The position numbers and the translations under genes are program-made. Source: Cucumibacter marinus DSM 18995 (GTDB lineage: Bacteria > Pseudomonadota > Alphaproteobacteria > Rhizobiales > Devosiaceae). From it: 64,000 bases of DNA. The notes under the pieces were generated by a model, which saw only the letters and a program-made list of their open reading frames with translations, searched no databases and was not told the origin of the DNA. Below, one piece after another: positions 49,756-59,590 of the stretch (the first letter of the stretch is position 1; each line of letters starts with the position of its first letter). Location: the NCBI RefSeq assembly GCF_000429865.1, contig NZ_AUCR01000014.1, positions 1 through 64,000 of the forward strand. Direction: 5' to 3'.

Positions 49756-51681
49756 TCACATGTGCGAAGGCAGCCACAAGGCCAGCACCGGCAAGGCGAT
49801 CACAAGCGCAACCTTGATGATGTCTACCCCGACAAAGGGCAGGACGCCGCGATAAATGGTGCCGAGACGTATGTCCTTGGCGATGGAATTGAGCATGAAG
49901 ATGTTCATCCCGAACGGCGGTGTGATCATGCCCATCTCCACGCAGATCACGGTCAGCACGCCCCACCAAATCGGGTCATAGCCGCTCTGGACGATGAGGG
50001 GCAGGAAGATCGGCACGGTGATCACCATCATCGCATAGGAATCCATCACCATGCCGAGCACGAGATAGACCATAATGAGCAGGATCACCACGCCCAGCGG
50101 AGCCACGCCAAGGGAGACGATCCAATCCGAGACAACTGAGGGCACCTGGGTGAAGGCGACGAGGAACGAGAAGGTGACGGCGCCGAAGATCAGGGTGTAG
50201 ATCAACGCGATCGTCGTCGTGTTTTCGGCCATGGCCTCCCATAGCCGGCCGCCACCAAGCTTGCCGCGGAACAGCGCGAACAGGAAGGCGCCACCCGCGC
50301 CCACCGAGGCCGCCTCGGCATCGGTGAAGATGCCGGTATAGATGCCCCCGATGACCAGTCCGAACAGCACCACCGCGCCCCAGCAGGCTTTGGCGGCCGC
50401 GAACAGTGCCGGGCCGTCGATGGCCGTGCCGTCCGGTGCCAGTTGTGGCCTGAACCTGAGCAAGGCCCAAATGGCCAACAGATAGAGCGCAATGGCGAGG
50501 ATGGCAGGCACCAGGGCTGCCATGAACAGGCGGCCGATCGACTGTTCCGACAAAAGCGCGAACAGGATGAGGGCCGTCGAGGGGGGCACCAAGCTACCGA
50601 GAGTGCCGCCGGCAGCCACGGCCCCCGCGGCCAAGGCGGGGTCGTAATTGCGGGCCCGCATTTCGGGCAGTGCCACCTTGCCGAAGGTGGCGGCGGTCGC
50701 GAGCGAAGACCCGGTCAGCGCGCCGAAGCCGGCGGAACCGGCAATGGTGGCGTGGGCGAGACTGCCGTGCAGCGGCCTCAGCAATTCATGAGCGAAGCGG
50801 TAAATGTCGGCGGATAGCCCGGCCAGTGACGCGAAGGCGCCCATGAGCAGGAAGAGCGGCAGCACAGAAAGCGTGGGGCTGGTCAGGAACTTGCCCACCT
50901 CGCCGCCTATGACGGTGCCGGCCGGCGCGAAGCCCACCATGACGGAGATGCCGAAAAACCCGATCAGGCCCATCGCGGCGGCAAGGGGGACACCGAGCAG
51001 CATGATGACCCACATCAGGCCAAAGAAAACCAGCGCCATGACCGCCGGGTTGAGACTCTTGAGCCAGGCGTATCCTGGCAGCATTGTGATGCCGCCGGAC
51101 CAGAGCGCCGCGGTGACCGCCACCATCGCGAAGGCCAGCAGCAAGATGACCACTTTTGTGGCGCGACGGGCGTCCGTCGTGGCTTCCGAAAAAGAATTGA
51201 TCGCGTTCAAAGCCTGAATGGGCACGCACAACAGAACGAACCCCGCCATAGCGAAGTAAAAAGGCGCCACCGGCCAGCCCAGAATGATGGTGGTCTGGCC
51301 GCGGGCTCCGAAAGTGTGCGCCAGCTCGAACAGTTTGATCCCGATCAGCGCGATGAAGATGAGGAGCACGGTGGCGCCGGCAAACTTCAAGGCCTGCCCC
51401 AGTCTGGGGGGCATGAGACTGGTTGCGAGATCAACGGACAGGTGAACGCCACGCGCGCAGCCGAATGGCAGGCAGGCGGTTACCGCGACCGCCAACACCA
51501 GAAGCAGCACTTCGCTCAACCCCGTTATCGTGGTGTTGAGAATTGCCCGCATCGCCACATCCGCGATGGTCGCGAAGGCGATGCAGACGATCGTCAGGAC
51601 CGCAACGGTCGCAAGCAGGCGGGTCGCCCTGTCGGTCGGCGCCAGGATCTGCCCCATGCGCATGCTTGCGACCATGCTCAT
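49756..51681 (-). CDS. TRAP transporter fused permease (DctQ-DctM)
   Basis: This 641-residue membrane protein fuses the small and large subunits of a tripartite ATP-independent transporter. The first 170 residues are DctQ-like with four spans (TIADVAMRAILNTTITGLSE). From about 205 on it is DctM-like with roughly 12 spans, including IMLLGVPLAAAMGLIGFF and GALTGSSLATAATFGKVALP. Such fusions are known. It imports a carboxylate by a sodium or proton gradient with the binding protein at 51678-52670, with which it overlaps (ATGA). It is the last gene of its operon. Confidence 0.9.
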   Translation of the reverse strand: MSMVASMRMGQILAPTDRATRLLATVAVLTIVCIAFATIADVAMRAILNTTITGLSEVLLLVLAVAVTACLPFGCARGVHLSVDLATSLMPPRLGQALKFAGATVLLIFIALIGIKLFELAHTFGARGQTTIILGWPVAPFYFAMAGFVLLCVPIQALNAINSFSEATTDARRATKVVILLLAFAMVAVTAALWSGGITMLPGYAWLKSLNPAVMALVFFGLMWVIMLLGVPLAAAMGLIGFFGISVMVGFAPAGTVIGGEVGKFLTSPTLSVLPLFLLMGAFASLAGLSADIYRFAHELLRPLHGSLAHATIAGSAGFGALTGSSLATAATFGKVALPEMRARNYDPALAAGAVAAGGTLGSLVPPSTALILFALLSEQSIGRLFMAALVPAILAIALYLLAIWALLRFRPQLAPDGTAIDGPALFAAAKACWGAVVLFGLVIGGIYTGIFTDAEAASVGAGGAFLFALFRGKLGGGRLWEAMAENTTTIALIYTLIFGAVTFSFLVAFTQVPSVVSDWIVSLGVAPLGVVILLIMVYLVLGMVMDSYAMMVITVPIFLPLIVQSGYDPIWWGVLTVICVEMGMITPPFGMNIFMLNSIAKDIRLGTIYRGVLPFVGVDIIKVALVIALPVLALWLPSHM

Positions 51682-52670
51682 TTCGCGATCTCGGCCTGGA
51701 ATGCTTCGGCGATGGCCGCGCCGTCCTCGGTCCTGGCAACCCAGGCTTCACCCAGCGGCGTCAGTGCGTCGCGCCAGATCGCCAGTTCGGCCTCGGAGAG
51801 TTCGACGAGCTGGTTGTCGCCCTGGGCGGCCATGCCCTTGGCATTGGTGTTCCAATTGTCGAGGAAGCTCCCCATCTCCACCGCAAAGCTGTGACCCGAA
51901 TTGGCGGCGATGGCCCGTTGGCCTGCCTCGGGAAGGGCGTCGAATTTGGCCTGGTTCATGATGAACATGCCGGGGTTCCCCCCCACCGAAACGTCGATAT
52001 AGAAGTGCATCACCTCATTGAGGCGGAACGCGGGAACCGCGGTGAACGTCACGATCGCACCGTCGATGGTGCCGCGGCTGAGGGCCTGGTACCATTCGGG
52101 AATGCCGATATTGACCGGTGTCGCCCCCAAATTGCCGGCGGCGGCCTGCATTGTGGGATTTTGCGCGGTGATCTTGCGTCCACTCAGATTGGACAGGTCG
52201 TCGAGCGGTTCGGACAGCATCACCGACGCATTGGGGAAGGTGAAGAGCCCAAGCACCTTCACGTCCTGATACTCGCCGGTAATGGTGCCGTTTTCAAACA
52301 GCTCCTGCAAGGCACGCGACCCCTGTTCGGCGGTCTCGAACTGGAAAGGCTGCTCGACCACACCGCTCTTCGGATATTTGCCGGGATAATAGCCCTGGAA
52401 ATCCCAGGCGATGTCAACAACGCCCGCCGCGACCCGGTCAAGCATCTGGCCTTCCTTGCCGAGCACCCCGCCGGGGATGAATTCGATCGTGATTGCACCA
52501 TCGGCTGCGGCGTTCACCCGCTCGGCCCAGCCGGCGAAGACCTGGTTGATCAGGGCCGGCGCGGGTGCGGGCGAGGCCAGCTTGAGGTTGACGGTTTGCG
52601 CTGCTGCGGGCATGGCGAACATGCAGGCAACGGCACAGCAGGCGATTTGACTTTTGAGATTAATGCGCAT
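51678..52670 (-). CDS. TRAP transporter substrate-binding protein (DctP)
   Basis: This 330-residue periplasmic protein has a signal peptide (SQIACCAVACMFAMPAAAQT). The mature protein starts VNLKLASPAPAPALINQVF, with a conserved DctP core (VMLSEPLDDLSNLSGRKI, then SRGTIDGAIVTF). An Arg in GRKITA and the GTIDGA motif are usual for carboxylate-binding DctP. ATG at 52670 follows GGGAGG. The enzymes upstream in the unit suggest an aromatic or heteroaromatic acid as ligand. Confidence 0.9.
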   Translation of the reverse strand: MRINLKSQIACCAVACMFAMPAAAQTVNLKLASPAPAPALINQVFAGWAERVNAAADGAITIEFIPGGVLGKEGQMLDRVAAGVVDIAWDFQGYYPGKYPKSGVVEQPFQFETAEQGSRALQELFENGTITGEYQDVKVLGLFTFPNASVMLSEPLDDLSNLSGRKITAQNPTMQAAAGNLGATPVNIGIPEWYQALSRGTIDGAIVTFTAVPAFRLNEVMHFYIDVSVGGNPGMFIMNQAKFDALPEAGQRAIAANSGHSFAVEMGSFLDNWNTNAKGMAAQGDNQLVELSEAELAIWRDALTPLGEAWVARTEDGAAIAEAFQAEIAK

Positions 52671-52744
52671 TCTGGTCCTCCCGGTTTGACACGATTTCAT
52701 ATGTGCCGGACGTGCTTTCCCCCCGTTCTCCGTCCGGCGCCCAC

Positions 52745-53515
52745 TCAGAACATTGTGGTCTCAAGGATGCGATTGACCGCATCGGCATGGCTGAAGAGCG
52801 GAATGTGTGCTGCCCCCTCGATCACTTCGCGCCGCGCACCTGCGATGGCACCGGCGAGAGCGCTCGCTGCTGCGGGCGGCGTCGCCAGGTCCTCGCTGCC
52901 CACGGCAACCACCGTCGTCGCGGTGATGGCGCCGGCCAGCGCGCGGCAATCGGCGCCGGCCAGTGCATCGCAGCCGGCCGCGTAGCCCTCGTCGCTGGTA
53001 CGCCGCAGCATCTGCAACAGACCCGCGGACTCCACCGCGCCCAGCGCTCCTTGCGGCAGCCAGCGTTGATAGACATCCTCGGCAATCGAGGCCAGTCCAT
53101 TGGCGCGCACGGTCCGGGCACGGTTGGTCCACATTTCCGGATTGGGCGTGGCAATGGTGCTGTCGAACAGCGCCAACGCGGTGAGGCGTTGCCCGGCGCG
53201 CGCGGCCGTGGCCTGCGCCACCAGCCCGCCGATCGAGATGCCGGCCAGTGCAAACTCCTTGATCTCGAGCGCATCGAGCATCGCCATGACGTCGGCGGCG
53301 AGGCGCTCGATGGTCAAAGGTTCGCGGCTCTCTTCGGAGAGCCCGTGACCGCGAAAATCGGGACGAATGACAAACCGACGCGACGAAAAGGCAGCCGCCT
53401 GCGCGTCCCACACCTGGGCGCAAGTACCCAGGGAATGGAGCAGCACCAAGGCTTGGGCCTGACGATCTCCGCCGACCTCTATATGTGCCAGATGTTCGTT
53501 TATACGCAGGAACAC
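52745..53515 (-). CDS. alpha/beta hydrolase, 3-oxoadipate enol-lactonase (PcaD)-like
   Basis: This 256-residue protein has the PcaD-like opening VLLHSLGTCAQVWD and the catalytic elbow GISIGG (nucleophile Ser). VAVGSEDLATPP carries the likely acid and EGAAHIPLFSH the base. It is GTG-initiated at 53515 with GAGGAGG upstream; that site overlaps the end of the flavin monooxygenase gene. The family includes enol-lactone and ester hydrolases of aromatic breakdown. Confidence 0.85.
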   Translation of the reverse strand: MFLRINEHLAHIEVGGDRQAQALVLLHSLGTCAQVWDAQAAAFSSRRFVIRPDFRGHGLSEESREPLTIERLAADVMAMLDALEIKEFALAGISIGGLVAQATAARAGQRLTALALFDSTIATPNPEMWTNRARTVRANGLASIAEDVYQRWLPQGALGAVESAGLLQMLRRTSDEGYAAGCDALAGADCRALAGAITATTVVAVGSEDLATPPAAASALAGAIAGARREVIEGAAHIPLFSHADAVNRILETTMF

Positions 53516-53528
53516 TGATTAAGCCTCC

Positions 53529-54650
53529 TCAATAGGGCTGATTGAGCTGGGCGAGCGCCTGTTCGACGACTCGCACCTGTTCGATTGGCGAGGTCACTGC
53601 TTTTTCCAGCCGCCCCAGAGTGAGTGATTTCTCCACAACCAGGGCGCAGCGCGGGTAACGGCGTTGCATGAACCGTGCGAGCGCGGCCTCGATGTTATCC
53701 TCCCCGGCCACGCACTCGCCGAGCACCACGCCGTCCTCCATCGCCATGCCGGCGCCTGAGGCCAGCTGAGGCGTGGTTGCGTGGGCAGCGTCCCCGATCA
53801 GCACGCAGCCCTGCCGATACCAGGGTGCGCGCAGGAAGATCGTTTCGAGCGGCCGCGCCACGATGCGAGAGCCCGCATTCAGCTCGGCCCTCAGATCGGC
53901 CACCACCCCGCCATAGGGCGCCATCAGTGCGTCGAGGTGGCGGTATTGGTCACCTTCGGGGCGGCGCTCGAACCGCTGCACCGGCTCGAGCAGGAACATA
54001 TACATCTGGTCAGGCGACACCGGGTTGATGCCCACCTTGCTCGGCCCGCCGAGAAAATATGTGCGCCGCTCGATGGCGGGATGGCGGCTTGTCATCAGCC
54101 GCCAGCACACCTGTCCCACATAGTGCGGCTCGGGGGTGTCCGGGAACATCATCGCCCGCGTTGCGGAAAATATTCCGTCTGCTCCGACGACCAGATCATA
54201 TGTGCCGGTGCTGCCATCGGTGAAGGTGACTTGGGTCGGGTGGCCCGGGATGAGCGATGCCACGCTGGTGCCCAGCGATACCCTTGGCGCCAGCAAACGC
54301 AGCCGCTCGGAAAGGATGCTGTGCAGCACGGGGCGCATGATTCCTCCGGCGCCAGGAACGCCGTTCAACGCCTCGCCGCGCGTCTCGATCTCGGCGACAG
54401 TGTTTCCCTGTGCGTCGCACACCAGAAGGCCGTCCGATGTATAACCCTCTGCGAGAACGCGATCGAGAATGCCGAGCCGCTTCATGACCCTCAGTGTCGG
54501 CCCGGTTATGGTGATGCCGGCGCCATAGACCTTCCATTCCGGATCCCTGTCGATGAGGTGCACCTTCATGCCGGATTCGCGCAACACGATGGCCGCCGAC
54601 ATGCCCGCGATCCCGCCTCCAATGACCAGCGCTTGTTTTGCCGCCGACAT
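53529..54650 (-). CDS. FAD-dependent aromatic hydroxylase (UbiH/salicylate hydroxylase family)
   Basis: This 373-residue group A flavin monooxygenase has the FAD loop ALVIGGGIAGMSAAIVL, the DG motif VVGADGIFSATR and the GD motif VLIGDAAHATTPQLASGAG. Enzymes of this type hydroxylate aromatic or pyridine rings with NAD(P)H and O2. The start is ATG at 54650 (MSAAKQALV); a longer frame upstream lacks support. It forms a unit with the hydrolase and TRAP genes downstream. The substrate is unknown. Confidence 0.87.
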   Translation of the reverse strand: MSAAKQALVIGGGIAGMSAAIVLRESGMKVHLIDRDPEWKVYGAGITITGPTLRVMKRLGILDRVLAEGYTSDGLLVCDAQGNTVAEIETRGEALNGVPGAGGIMRPVLHSILSERLRLLAPRVSLGTSVASLIPGHPTQVTFTDGSTGTYDLVVGADGIFSATRAMMFPDTPEPHYVGQVCWRLMTSRHPAIERRTYFLGGPSKVGINPVSPDQMYMFLLEPVQRFERRPEGDQYRHLDALMAPYGGVVADLRAELNAGSRIVARPLETIFLRAPWYRQGCVLIGDAAHATTPQLASGAGMAMEDGVVLGECVAGEDNIEAALARFMQRRYPRCALVVEKSLTLGRLEKAVTSPIEQVRVVEQALAQLNQPY

Positions 54651-55162
54651 CGTCCGCTCCCCGAGGGTCAGACGACAAACCGGCCGATGCCGGGATGCCA
54701 TTGGCCGACGATCCGGCAACAAGTTTGCCCGGACCGGGCGCGAACCGCCCCGCCCATGCCCGTGATCTCAGCCATGGCGGCCATCCGCGAGATTGGTCTT
54801 TGTGTCCAAGGCGCGTCCTCCCATGCGCACAGCCTAGGCGACATGAGCAAACGGTTCTGGTCTGCAAGCAAGGTGTTATTTGACTGAAAATCTGCAGTGG
54901 AAAGCAGGGTGCCGGTCTATTCCGCTCAACCTGTGATTTCCGCTGCATCATCTGGAGCGCTACGCGCCGTGGTCCATGCGGAACCACGCATCACATCCCA
55001 AGCCACCGAAAACGCGGCGCTATTCAGGGAAACTCATGGGAACAGGGAAACGTGCAGGGTGGGTTGCTGTGCCGTCAGTGCAATTCGAACTGGTCTCGGC
55101 ATTCTGTCTCACTGCGCCGGTGGGTCTCAGGCGGCGGAAGTCAGCGATTGCCGGCAGATGAC
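54651..55162. other. gene-free region upstream of the flavin monooxygenase
   Basis: This is 512 bp without a credible gene. It must hold the promoter of the monooxygenase-hydrolase-TRAP unit. The only motif noted is TTTGACTG (54879-54886), which on the minus strand reads CAGTCAAATA and matches CAGTCAAAATA in the tandem palindromes at 60708-60739, so it may be a MarR site. No hairpin terminator for the MarR gene was recognised. Confidence 0.4.
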
Positions 55163-55627
55163 TTAGTCCGAGTCCACAAGCGTTTTCGCGCGCTCCACAA
55201 GCAGGTCCAACGTCGAATTGAGACTTCGGATTTCTTCGAGAGAAAAGCCTTCGGTCAGCACCTTGTTGCGATTGATGGCGGCGATGGTCAGATCGGCGTG
55301 CAGGGACAGACCCTTTGCGGTCAAGGTCACCTCAACCTCGCGCCGATCCCGGTCGCTTTGCCGTTTGGCCACGATGTCGCGCTCCGACAATCCCCGGATC
55401 GCCCGACTGATCTGGGCGGGGTCGAGAAGGGCGTGAAACGTCAACTCACGCACTGAAATCGGCTGGAACACACCGAGAAGCGTGATGATCTGCCATTCGA
55501 CCCGACCGAGCCCGAACCGACTGCGCGCATCCTGAACCGCTGCACGGGTCAGGTATTTGGACAGTGTATTCACATGCGGAGCGACGAGATCGCCCGCACG
55601 AGGAAAGGAAGTTCTCGATTCGCTCAT
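55163..55627 (-). CDS. MarR-family transcriptional regulator
   Basis: This 154-residue regulator of the winged-helix MarR type opens with HVNTLSKYLTRAAVQDARS. The DNA-binding part contains ISVRELTFHALLDPAQISRAI and the wing IVAKRQSDRDRREVEVTLT, with the conserved D-x-R. ATG at 55627 gives the usual length; the longer frame overlaps the amidohydrolase gene. It is the last gene of the amidohydrolase/ABC unit or has its own promoter. It probably responds to an aromatic ligand. Confidence 0.86.
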   Translation of the reverse strand: MSESRTSFPRAGDLVAPHVNTLSKYLTRAAVQDARSRFGLGRVEWQIITLLGVFQPISVRELTFHALLDPAQISRAIRGLSERDIVAKRQSDRDRREVEVTLTAKGLSLHADLTIAAINRNKVLTEGFSLEEIRSLNSTLDLLVERAKTLVDSD

Positions 55628-55640
55628 ACCGGACAGTACT

Positions 55641-56996
55641 CTATTGCAGTCCCAGACGTTCTGAAGTGTGACAGGTAAACAGTCTGTCGAGTTCGGCAAA
55701 TGAAGGCAATGGCTGCGCCTGTGGACGCCCGTTTCTGATCACCACACGATCATGTTGAGGTCTTGCCAGCAATTCTTCCATGCCGCGCGCCGAATACATG
55801 AGGAAATCGGCTGCATCACCGACTTTCAGGCGGGTATCGGCGCCCATCAGGCGAGCCGGGACCGTGGTCACGTTTTGCAGCCATTCCCCCGTATCGCCGG
55901 GCAGATGTGCCATCCGTGTCGCTTCGCGCAGAACTTCCAACAGGTCGTAGTCACCAAAAGGGTGAAAGGCATCTCCACAATTGTCGCTAGCCAGTCCCAC
56001 AGCAATCCCGCGGGCTCTCGCTTCCGCGAGGGGTGCCACGCCGCGCCGTGCAGGTGTTCGATGTGCCTGCCGGTCCTGGAGCCAGGCATTCACCAGCGGC
56101 AGGCTCACTATGCTGATGCCAGCGTCAGCGCACCGGGACAGGATGGCTTCGCGCCGCACGTCTTCCATTTGCGACAGGCTACAGCAGTGTCCACAGGTCA
56201 CACGACCATGCCATCCGTGTCGCAGGGTGCTTTCCGCCACAGAAAACAATGCGTTGGCGTACCGATCGAGGCTCTCGTCGACATGCAGGTCGATGTCGAG
56301 ATCGTGGACCCGCGCATGCTCGAACAAGGCGTTCAACGCTTCGGCCAGCGCCTTGTCCTTCTCAGTTGCCGGCACGTTCCTCAGCACCGTAACTCCGCCC
56401 AGGAATGCGCCGTGGCGGGCCGCCTCTTTGACAAACGCCTCGGCGCCCTCTTCCAGATAGAAGCCGATCGGCGCCATCGCCACGAATTGCAGGTCAATCC
56501 GCCCCTTCCACTCCTGGCGCAGCGACGACATGACCTGCCAGACGGCCTGCCCCTGTGGTCCCAGCACATCGAGATGGGTGCGCATGAACGCGGTCCCATG
56601 CGCATGGGCACACCGAAGGGCGAAGTCGGCGCGGTGATAAAGATCCTCTTCGCTCCAGTTGCCGTGATCCGCAGCAGTGGCCTTGACGGCTCCCAACAGG
56701 CTGCATTCCGGATTGGCAGTCCGGCGGGCAATATGGGTTTTGTCGAGATGTGTGTGCATGTCGGCGAAAACCGGCAGGATCATGCCGCCCGCAAGGTCGT
56801 AGCCTTGTTCAGGGCCGCTGCCGGCAGGTTCAACCGTGGTGATCCTGCCGCCGGCGACGCAAAGATCGACCAGCGTCATGCCATCCGCCGCGACAGGTGT
56901 CCCCACTGGCACCGACAGCATATCGGCCGGAATGCGGGCCCGGCATAGCCGGAACCCGCTCGCGTTGGCTTCGATATATTCGACCAGACCGGGCAC
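55641..56996 (-). CDS. metal-dependent amidohydrolase, cytosine-deaminase (CodA)-like (paralog of 6561-7925)
   Basis: This protein of about 451 residues has the same motif set as the paralog: ADMHTHLDKTH, MRTHLDVLG, DLHVDESLD, GHCCSLSQ and SDNCGDAFHPFGD. The metal and catalytic residues are all present. GTG at 56996 overlaps the permease stop (TAGTG); GTG at 57029 is possible and would extend it by 11 residues. Together with the downstream-numbered transport genes (56996-59543) it forms a second importer-plus-deaminase module like the one at 1-8 kb. Confidence 0.85.
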   Translation of the reverse strand: MPGLVEYIEANASGFRLCRARIPADMLSVPVGTPVAADGMTLVDLCVAGGRITTVEPAGSGPEQGYDLAGGMILPVFADMHTHLDKTHIARRTANPECSLLGAVKATAADHGNWSEEDLYHRADFALRCAHAHGTAFMRTHLDVLGPQGQAVWQVMSSLRQEWKGRIDLQFVAMAPIGFYLEEGAEAFVKEAARHGAFLGGVTVLRNVPATEKDKALAEALNALFEHARVHDLDIDLHVDESLDRYANALFSVAESTLRHGWHGRVTCGHCCSLSQMEDVRREAILSRCADAGISIVSLPLVNAWLQDRQAHRTPARRGVAPLAEARARGIAVGLASDNCGDAFHPFGDYDLLEVLREATRMAHLPGDTGEWLQNVTTVPARLMGADTRLKVGDAADFLMYSARGMEELLARPQHDRVVIRNGRPQAQPLPSFAELDRLFTCHTSERLGLQ

Positions 56997-57787
56997 TACT
57001 TCTCGCGCTCCATGGCGCTTTCGTGCCACCGCCCCAGGATGCGCTGGGATATGAAGCTGGTCGCAAGGAAGATGAGCACGCCGGTCAGGGAGATCAGCAG
57101 CAGGGCCGCAAACATGCGCGGTGTCTGCAATTGATAGCTGGCCTCAAGGATACGGTAGGCGAGACCCGAACCCTGCCCGCTGGTTCCGGCCACGAATTCG
57201 GCAACGACTGCACCGGTCAGCGACAGGCCACCCGATATGCGCACCCCGGTGAGGAAGTATGGCATTGCTGAGGGCATGCGCAGCCGGAACAGTGTCTGGC
57301 GCGTTGTTGCACCGTAAAGCCGGAACATGTCCCTGAGGTTGTGATCGGAGCTGTTGAGGCCGACTGTCGTGTTCGAGAGGATCGGAAAGAATGCCACCAG
57401 CCAGGCGCAGGCCAGCAGGGCCAGTCGCACATTGTCGATCCAGATGATCAGCAAGGGTGCAATGGCGACCACCGGTGTCACCTGCATGATGACCGCATAG
57501 GGAAACAAGGTTGTCTCCACCGACCGGGACAGGCTGAACAGCACGGCGATCAGACCCCCGCCGAGGACGGCGCAGACGAAAGCCAGGCCGGTGATCTGCA
57601 AGGTGACCAGCAAGGCTTCCGACAACAGCCCCCAATCGTCGACAAGGGCATGATAGATCGCGACCGGACCGGGAAGGAGAAAGGGAGACACGTTGAGTGC
57701 CTGCACACATCCTTCCCAGACGATCAGGGTGAGAATGCCAAGGCCGATTGGCAGGCCAAAGCGCCGCAAGGGTGAAGTCTTGTTCAT
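56996..57787 (-). CDS. ABC transporter permease, SsuC/TauC type
   Basis: This 263-residue subunit has about six spans and the EAA-like loop FRLYGATTRQTLFRLRMPSA. The ATG at 57787 overlaps the ATPase stop (ATGA). It forms an NMT1-type importer with the ATPase and binding protein upstream. Confidence 0.88.
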   Translation of the reverse strand: MNKTSPLRRFGLPIGLGILTLIVWEGCVQALNVSPFLLPGPVAIYHALVDDWGLLSEALLVTLQITGLAFVCAVLGGGLIAVLFSLSRSVETTLFPYAVIMQVTPVVAIAPLLIIWIDNVRLALLACAWLVAFFPILSNTTVGLNSSDHNLRDMFRLYGATTRQTLFRLRMPSAMPYFLTGVRISGGLSLTGAVVAEFVAGTSGQGSGLAYRILEASYQLQTPRMFAALLLISLTGVLIFLATSFISQRILGRWHESAMEREK

Positions 57788-58548
57788 GATGCCATGGCCC
57801 TTTCCAGCGCCTCCGAAGCCCTGCGGCACAATTGCGCGTAGTCGGCGGAGGTTCTGAACTCCTCGCCGCGTGCCAGATCGGTCTCGATCGCAAGATCGTC
57901 GGAAACGCGTCCCGGACGGGCTGCCATCACGACTACCCGTTGCGACAGATAGACAGACTCGAACACGGAATGGGTGACGAAGACCGCTGTGAACCGCTTG
58001 GCCTGCCAGAGCGCCAGCAGGTCGTTGTTGAGCTTGAAGCGCGTGATCTCGTCGAGCGCGGCGAAGGGTTCATCGAGCAGGAGAATATCCGGCTCGGTGG
58101 TCAGCGCCCGCGCAAGCGATACGCGCATCCTCATTCCGCCCGACAATTCGCGCGGATAGGCATCGGCGAACCCTTCGAGGCCCACCTGGGCAAGAGCGTC
58201 CCTGGCGCGAGCATTTGCCTCGGCCGGCTTCACACCCGCCAGATCGAGGGGCAACCTGATATTGGCGAGGGCAGACCCCCAGGGCATCAGGGTCGGTTCC
58301 TGGAATACAAAGCCGATACGACCGGCTTCGCGGCTCCCCGTGACTTCGCCTTCGCTGGGATCGATCAGTCCTGCGATCATGCGCAGGACCGTGCTCTTTC
58401 CGCAGCCCGAGGGGCCGAGCAGGCTGACAAAGCTGCCCGGCTCCAGGTCGAGATTCAGCTTCGATACAGCTGTGGTACCATTGCTGAAGGTTTTGGAAAT
58501 GCCGCGAAGCCTTACCGTGGCTTCGACCGCGGTGGTCGTTTCACTCAC
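57784..58548 (-). CDS. ABC transporter ATP-binding protein, SsuB/TauB type
   Basis: This 254-residue ATPase has Walker A GPSGCGKST, Q-loop FQEPTLMPWG, signature LSGGMRMR and Walker B LLLDEPFAALDEIT. It starts with GTG at 58548, sharing bases with the TGA of the binding-protein gene; the much longer open frame upstream runs antiparallel to nothing useful and is discarded. It energises the importer with the permease at 56996-57787. Confidence 0.88.
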   Translation of the reverse strand: MSETTTAVEATVRLRGISKTFSNGTTAVSKLNLDLEPGSFVSLLGPSGCGKSTVLRMIAGLIDPSEGEVTGSREAGRIGFVFQEPTLMPWGSALANIRLPLDLAGVKPAEANARARDALAQVGLEGFADAYPRELSGGMRMRVSLARALTTEPDILLLDEPFAALDEITRFKLNNDLLALWQAKRFTAVFVTHSVFESVYLSQRVVVMAARPGRVSDDLAIETDLARGEEFRTSADYAQLCRRASEALERAMAS

Positions 58549-59543
58549 TGAAGCCCTACCCGGTTGTTCACGAACTGAAGGGTGTAAGCTTTGGAGATGT
58601 CGATATCGCCTGGCAAGGCACCGGCGGAGACCATGGTGTCGTAGAACTCGCGCCAGCGTTCGTCCGTCATGGCCCCGATGCCGAGCTCGGCTGCATCTTC
58701 GGCATCCACAAATCCGCCCTGCCGGATGGTTTCCAGCGCGAATTCGAGGACATCGTCCTCCATGTCCGGGTTGCGTTCCTTGATCAACGCATTGCCGGGC
58801 GAGGCGTCGCCATGCAGATAGTCCTGCCATCCTTCTATCGAGGCATCGATGAAACTTTGAACGAAGTCGGGCCGGTTTGCGATATCATCCTGCCGAGCCA
58901 TGACATTGACCGCATAGGGCCGGTATCCATAGTCGTGCAGAAGAAATGCGACGGGGTTCTCGATGCCCGCCATATGCAGGGCGTGCGGCTCGTTGGTTGC
59001 ATAGCCCTGCTGAATCGCCGTTTCGTCTGCGACGAAGGGTACAATCGAGAAGGTATAGGGCTTCACATTCTCATCGCTGAACCCGAACTCCTCGCGAAGG
59101 AACGGCCAGAACGTCGCCATGCCCAGCGCCCCGACATAGGCCGTGTGGCCGACCATGTCTTCAAGGCTCTCATATCCCTGCCCCGGATGGCCCACCATGA
59201 TACGCGGGTCTTTCTGGAACATTGCCGCAACCGCGGCGATCGGAGCCCCTTCGCGCGCTGCGTTGAGGGCTGTTCCGCTGCTGCCGACGGTGAAATCTAC
59301 CTTGCCGGCAATCAGTTGCTGGGCGGGGTTGCTTTGGGGATTACCCAGTTGAATTTCGACATTGAGGCCGTGCTTCTCGTAAAGGCCGGTCGCAAGGGCC
59401 TGAAAAAAGCCGCCGAATTCCGCCTCTGCGCGCCAGCCGATATAGAGCGTGGCGTCCTGAAGTTCGTCATCTGCCATTGCGGCGGATGTTGGCAGGCAGG
59501 CCGCGCCAATAGCGGCTGCCAGTGCGATGGTCTTGTGGAACAT
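58545..59543 (-). CDS. ABC transporter substrate-binding protein, NMT1/SsuA-like
   Basis: This 332-residue protein has a signal peptide (TIALAAAIGAACLPTSAAMA, cleavage before DDELQ). The mature part opens ATLYIGWRAEAEFGGFFQAL, close in pattern to NMT1/ThiY proteins such as the one at 2791-3771. ATG at 59543 follows GGGGAGGAG. It is the periplasmic receptor of the second importer. Confidence 0.88.
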   Translation of the reverse strand: MFHKTIALAAAIGAACLPTSAAMADDELQDATLYIGWRAEAEFGGFFQALATGLYEKHGLNVEIQLGNPQSNPAQQLIAGKVDFTVGSSGTALNAAREGAPIAAVAAMFQKDPRIMVGHPGQGYESLEDMVGHTAYVGALGMATFWPFLREEFGFSDENVKPYTFSIVPFVADETAIQQGYATNEPHALHMAGIENPVAFLLHDYGYRPYAVNVMARQDDIANRPDFVQSFIDASIEGWQDYLHGDASPGNALIKERNPDMEDDVLEFALETIRQGGFVDAEDAAELGIGAMTDERWREFYDTMVSAGALPGDIDISKAYTLQFVNNRVGLQ

Positions 59544-59590
59544 GTTGCTCCTCCCCGTTTGATGATCCACCCGTTTCCTCCCGGGCGGCT

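Noticed and set aside
54897-55166. 89-codon plus-strand frame in the gap before the MarR gene
   Set aside because: No ribosome site, no recognisable features, and it runs into the antisense of the MarR gene end.
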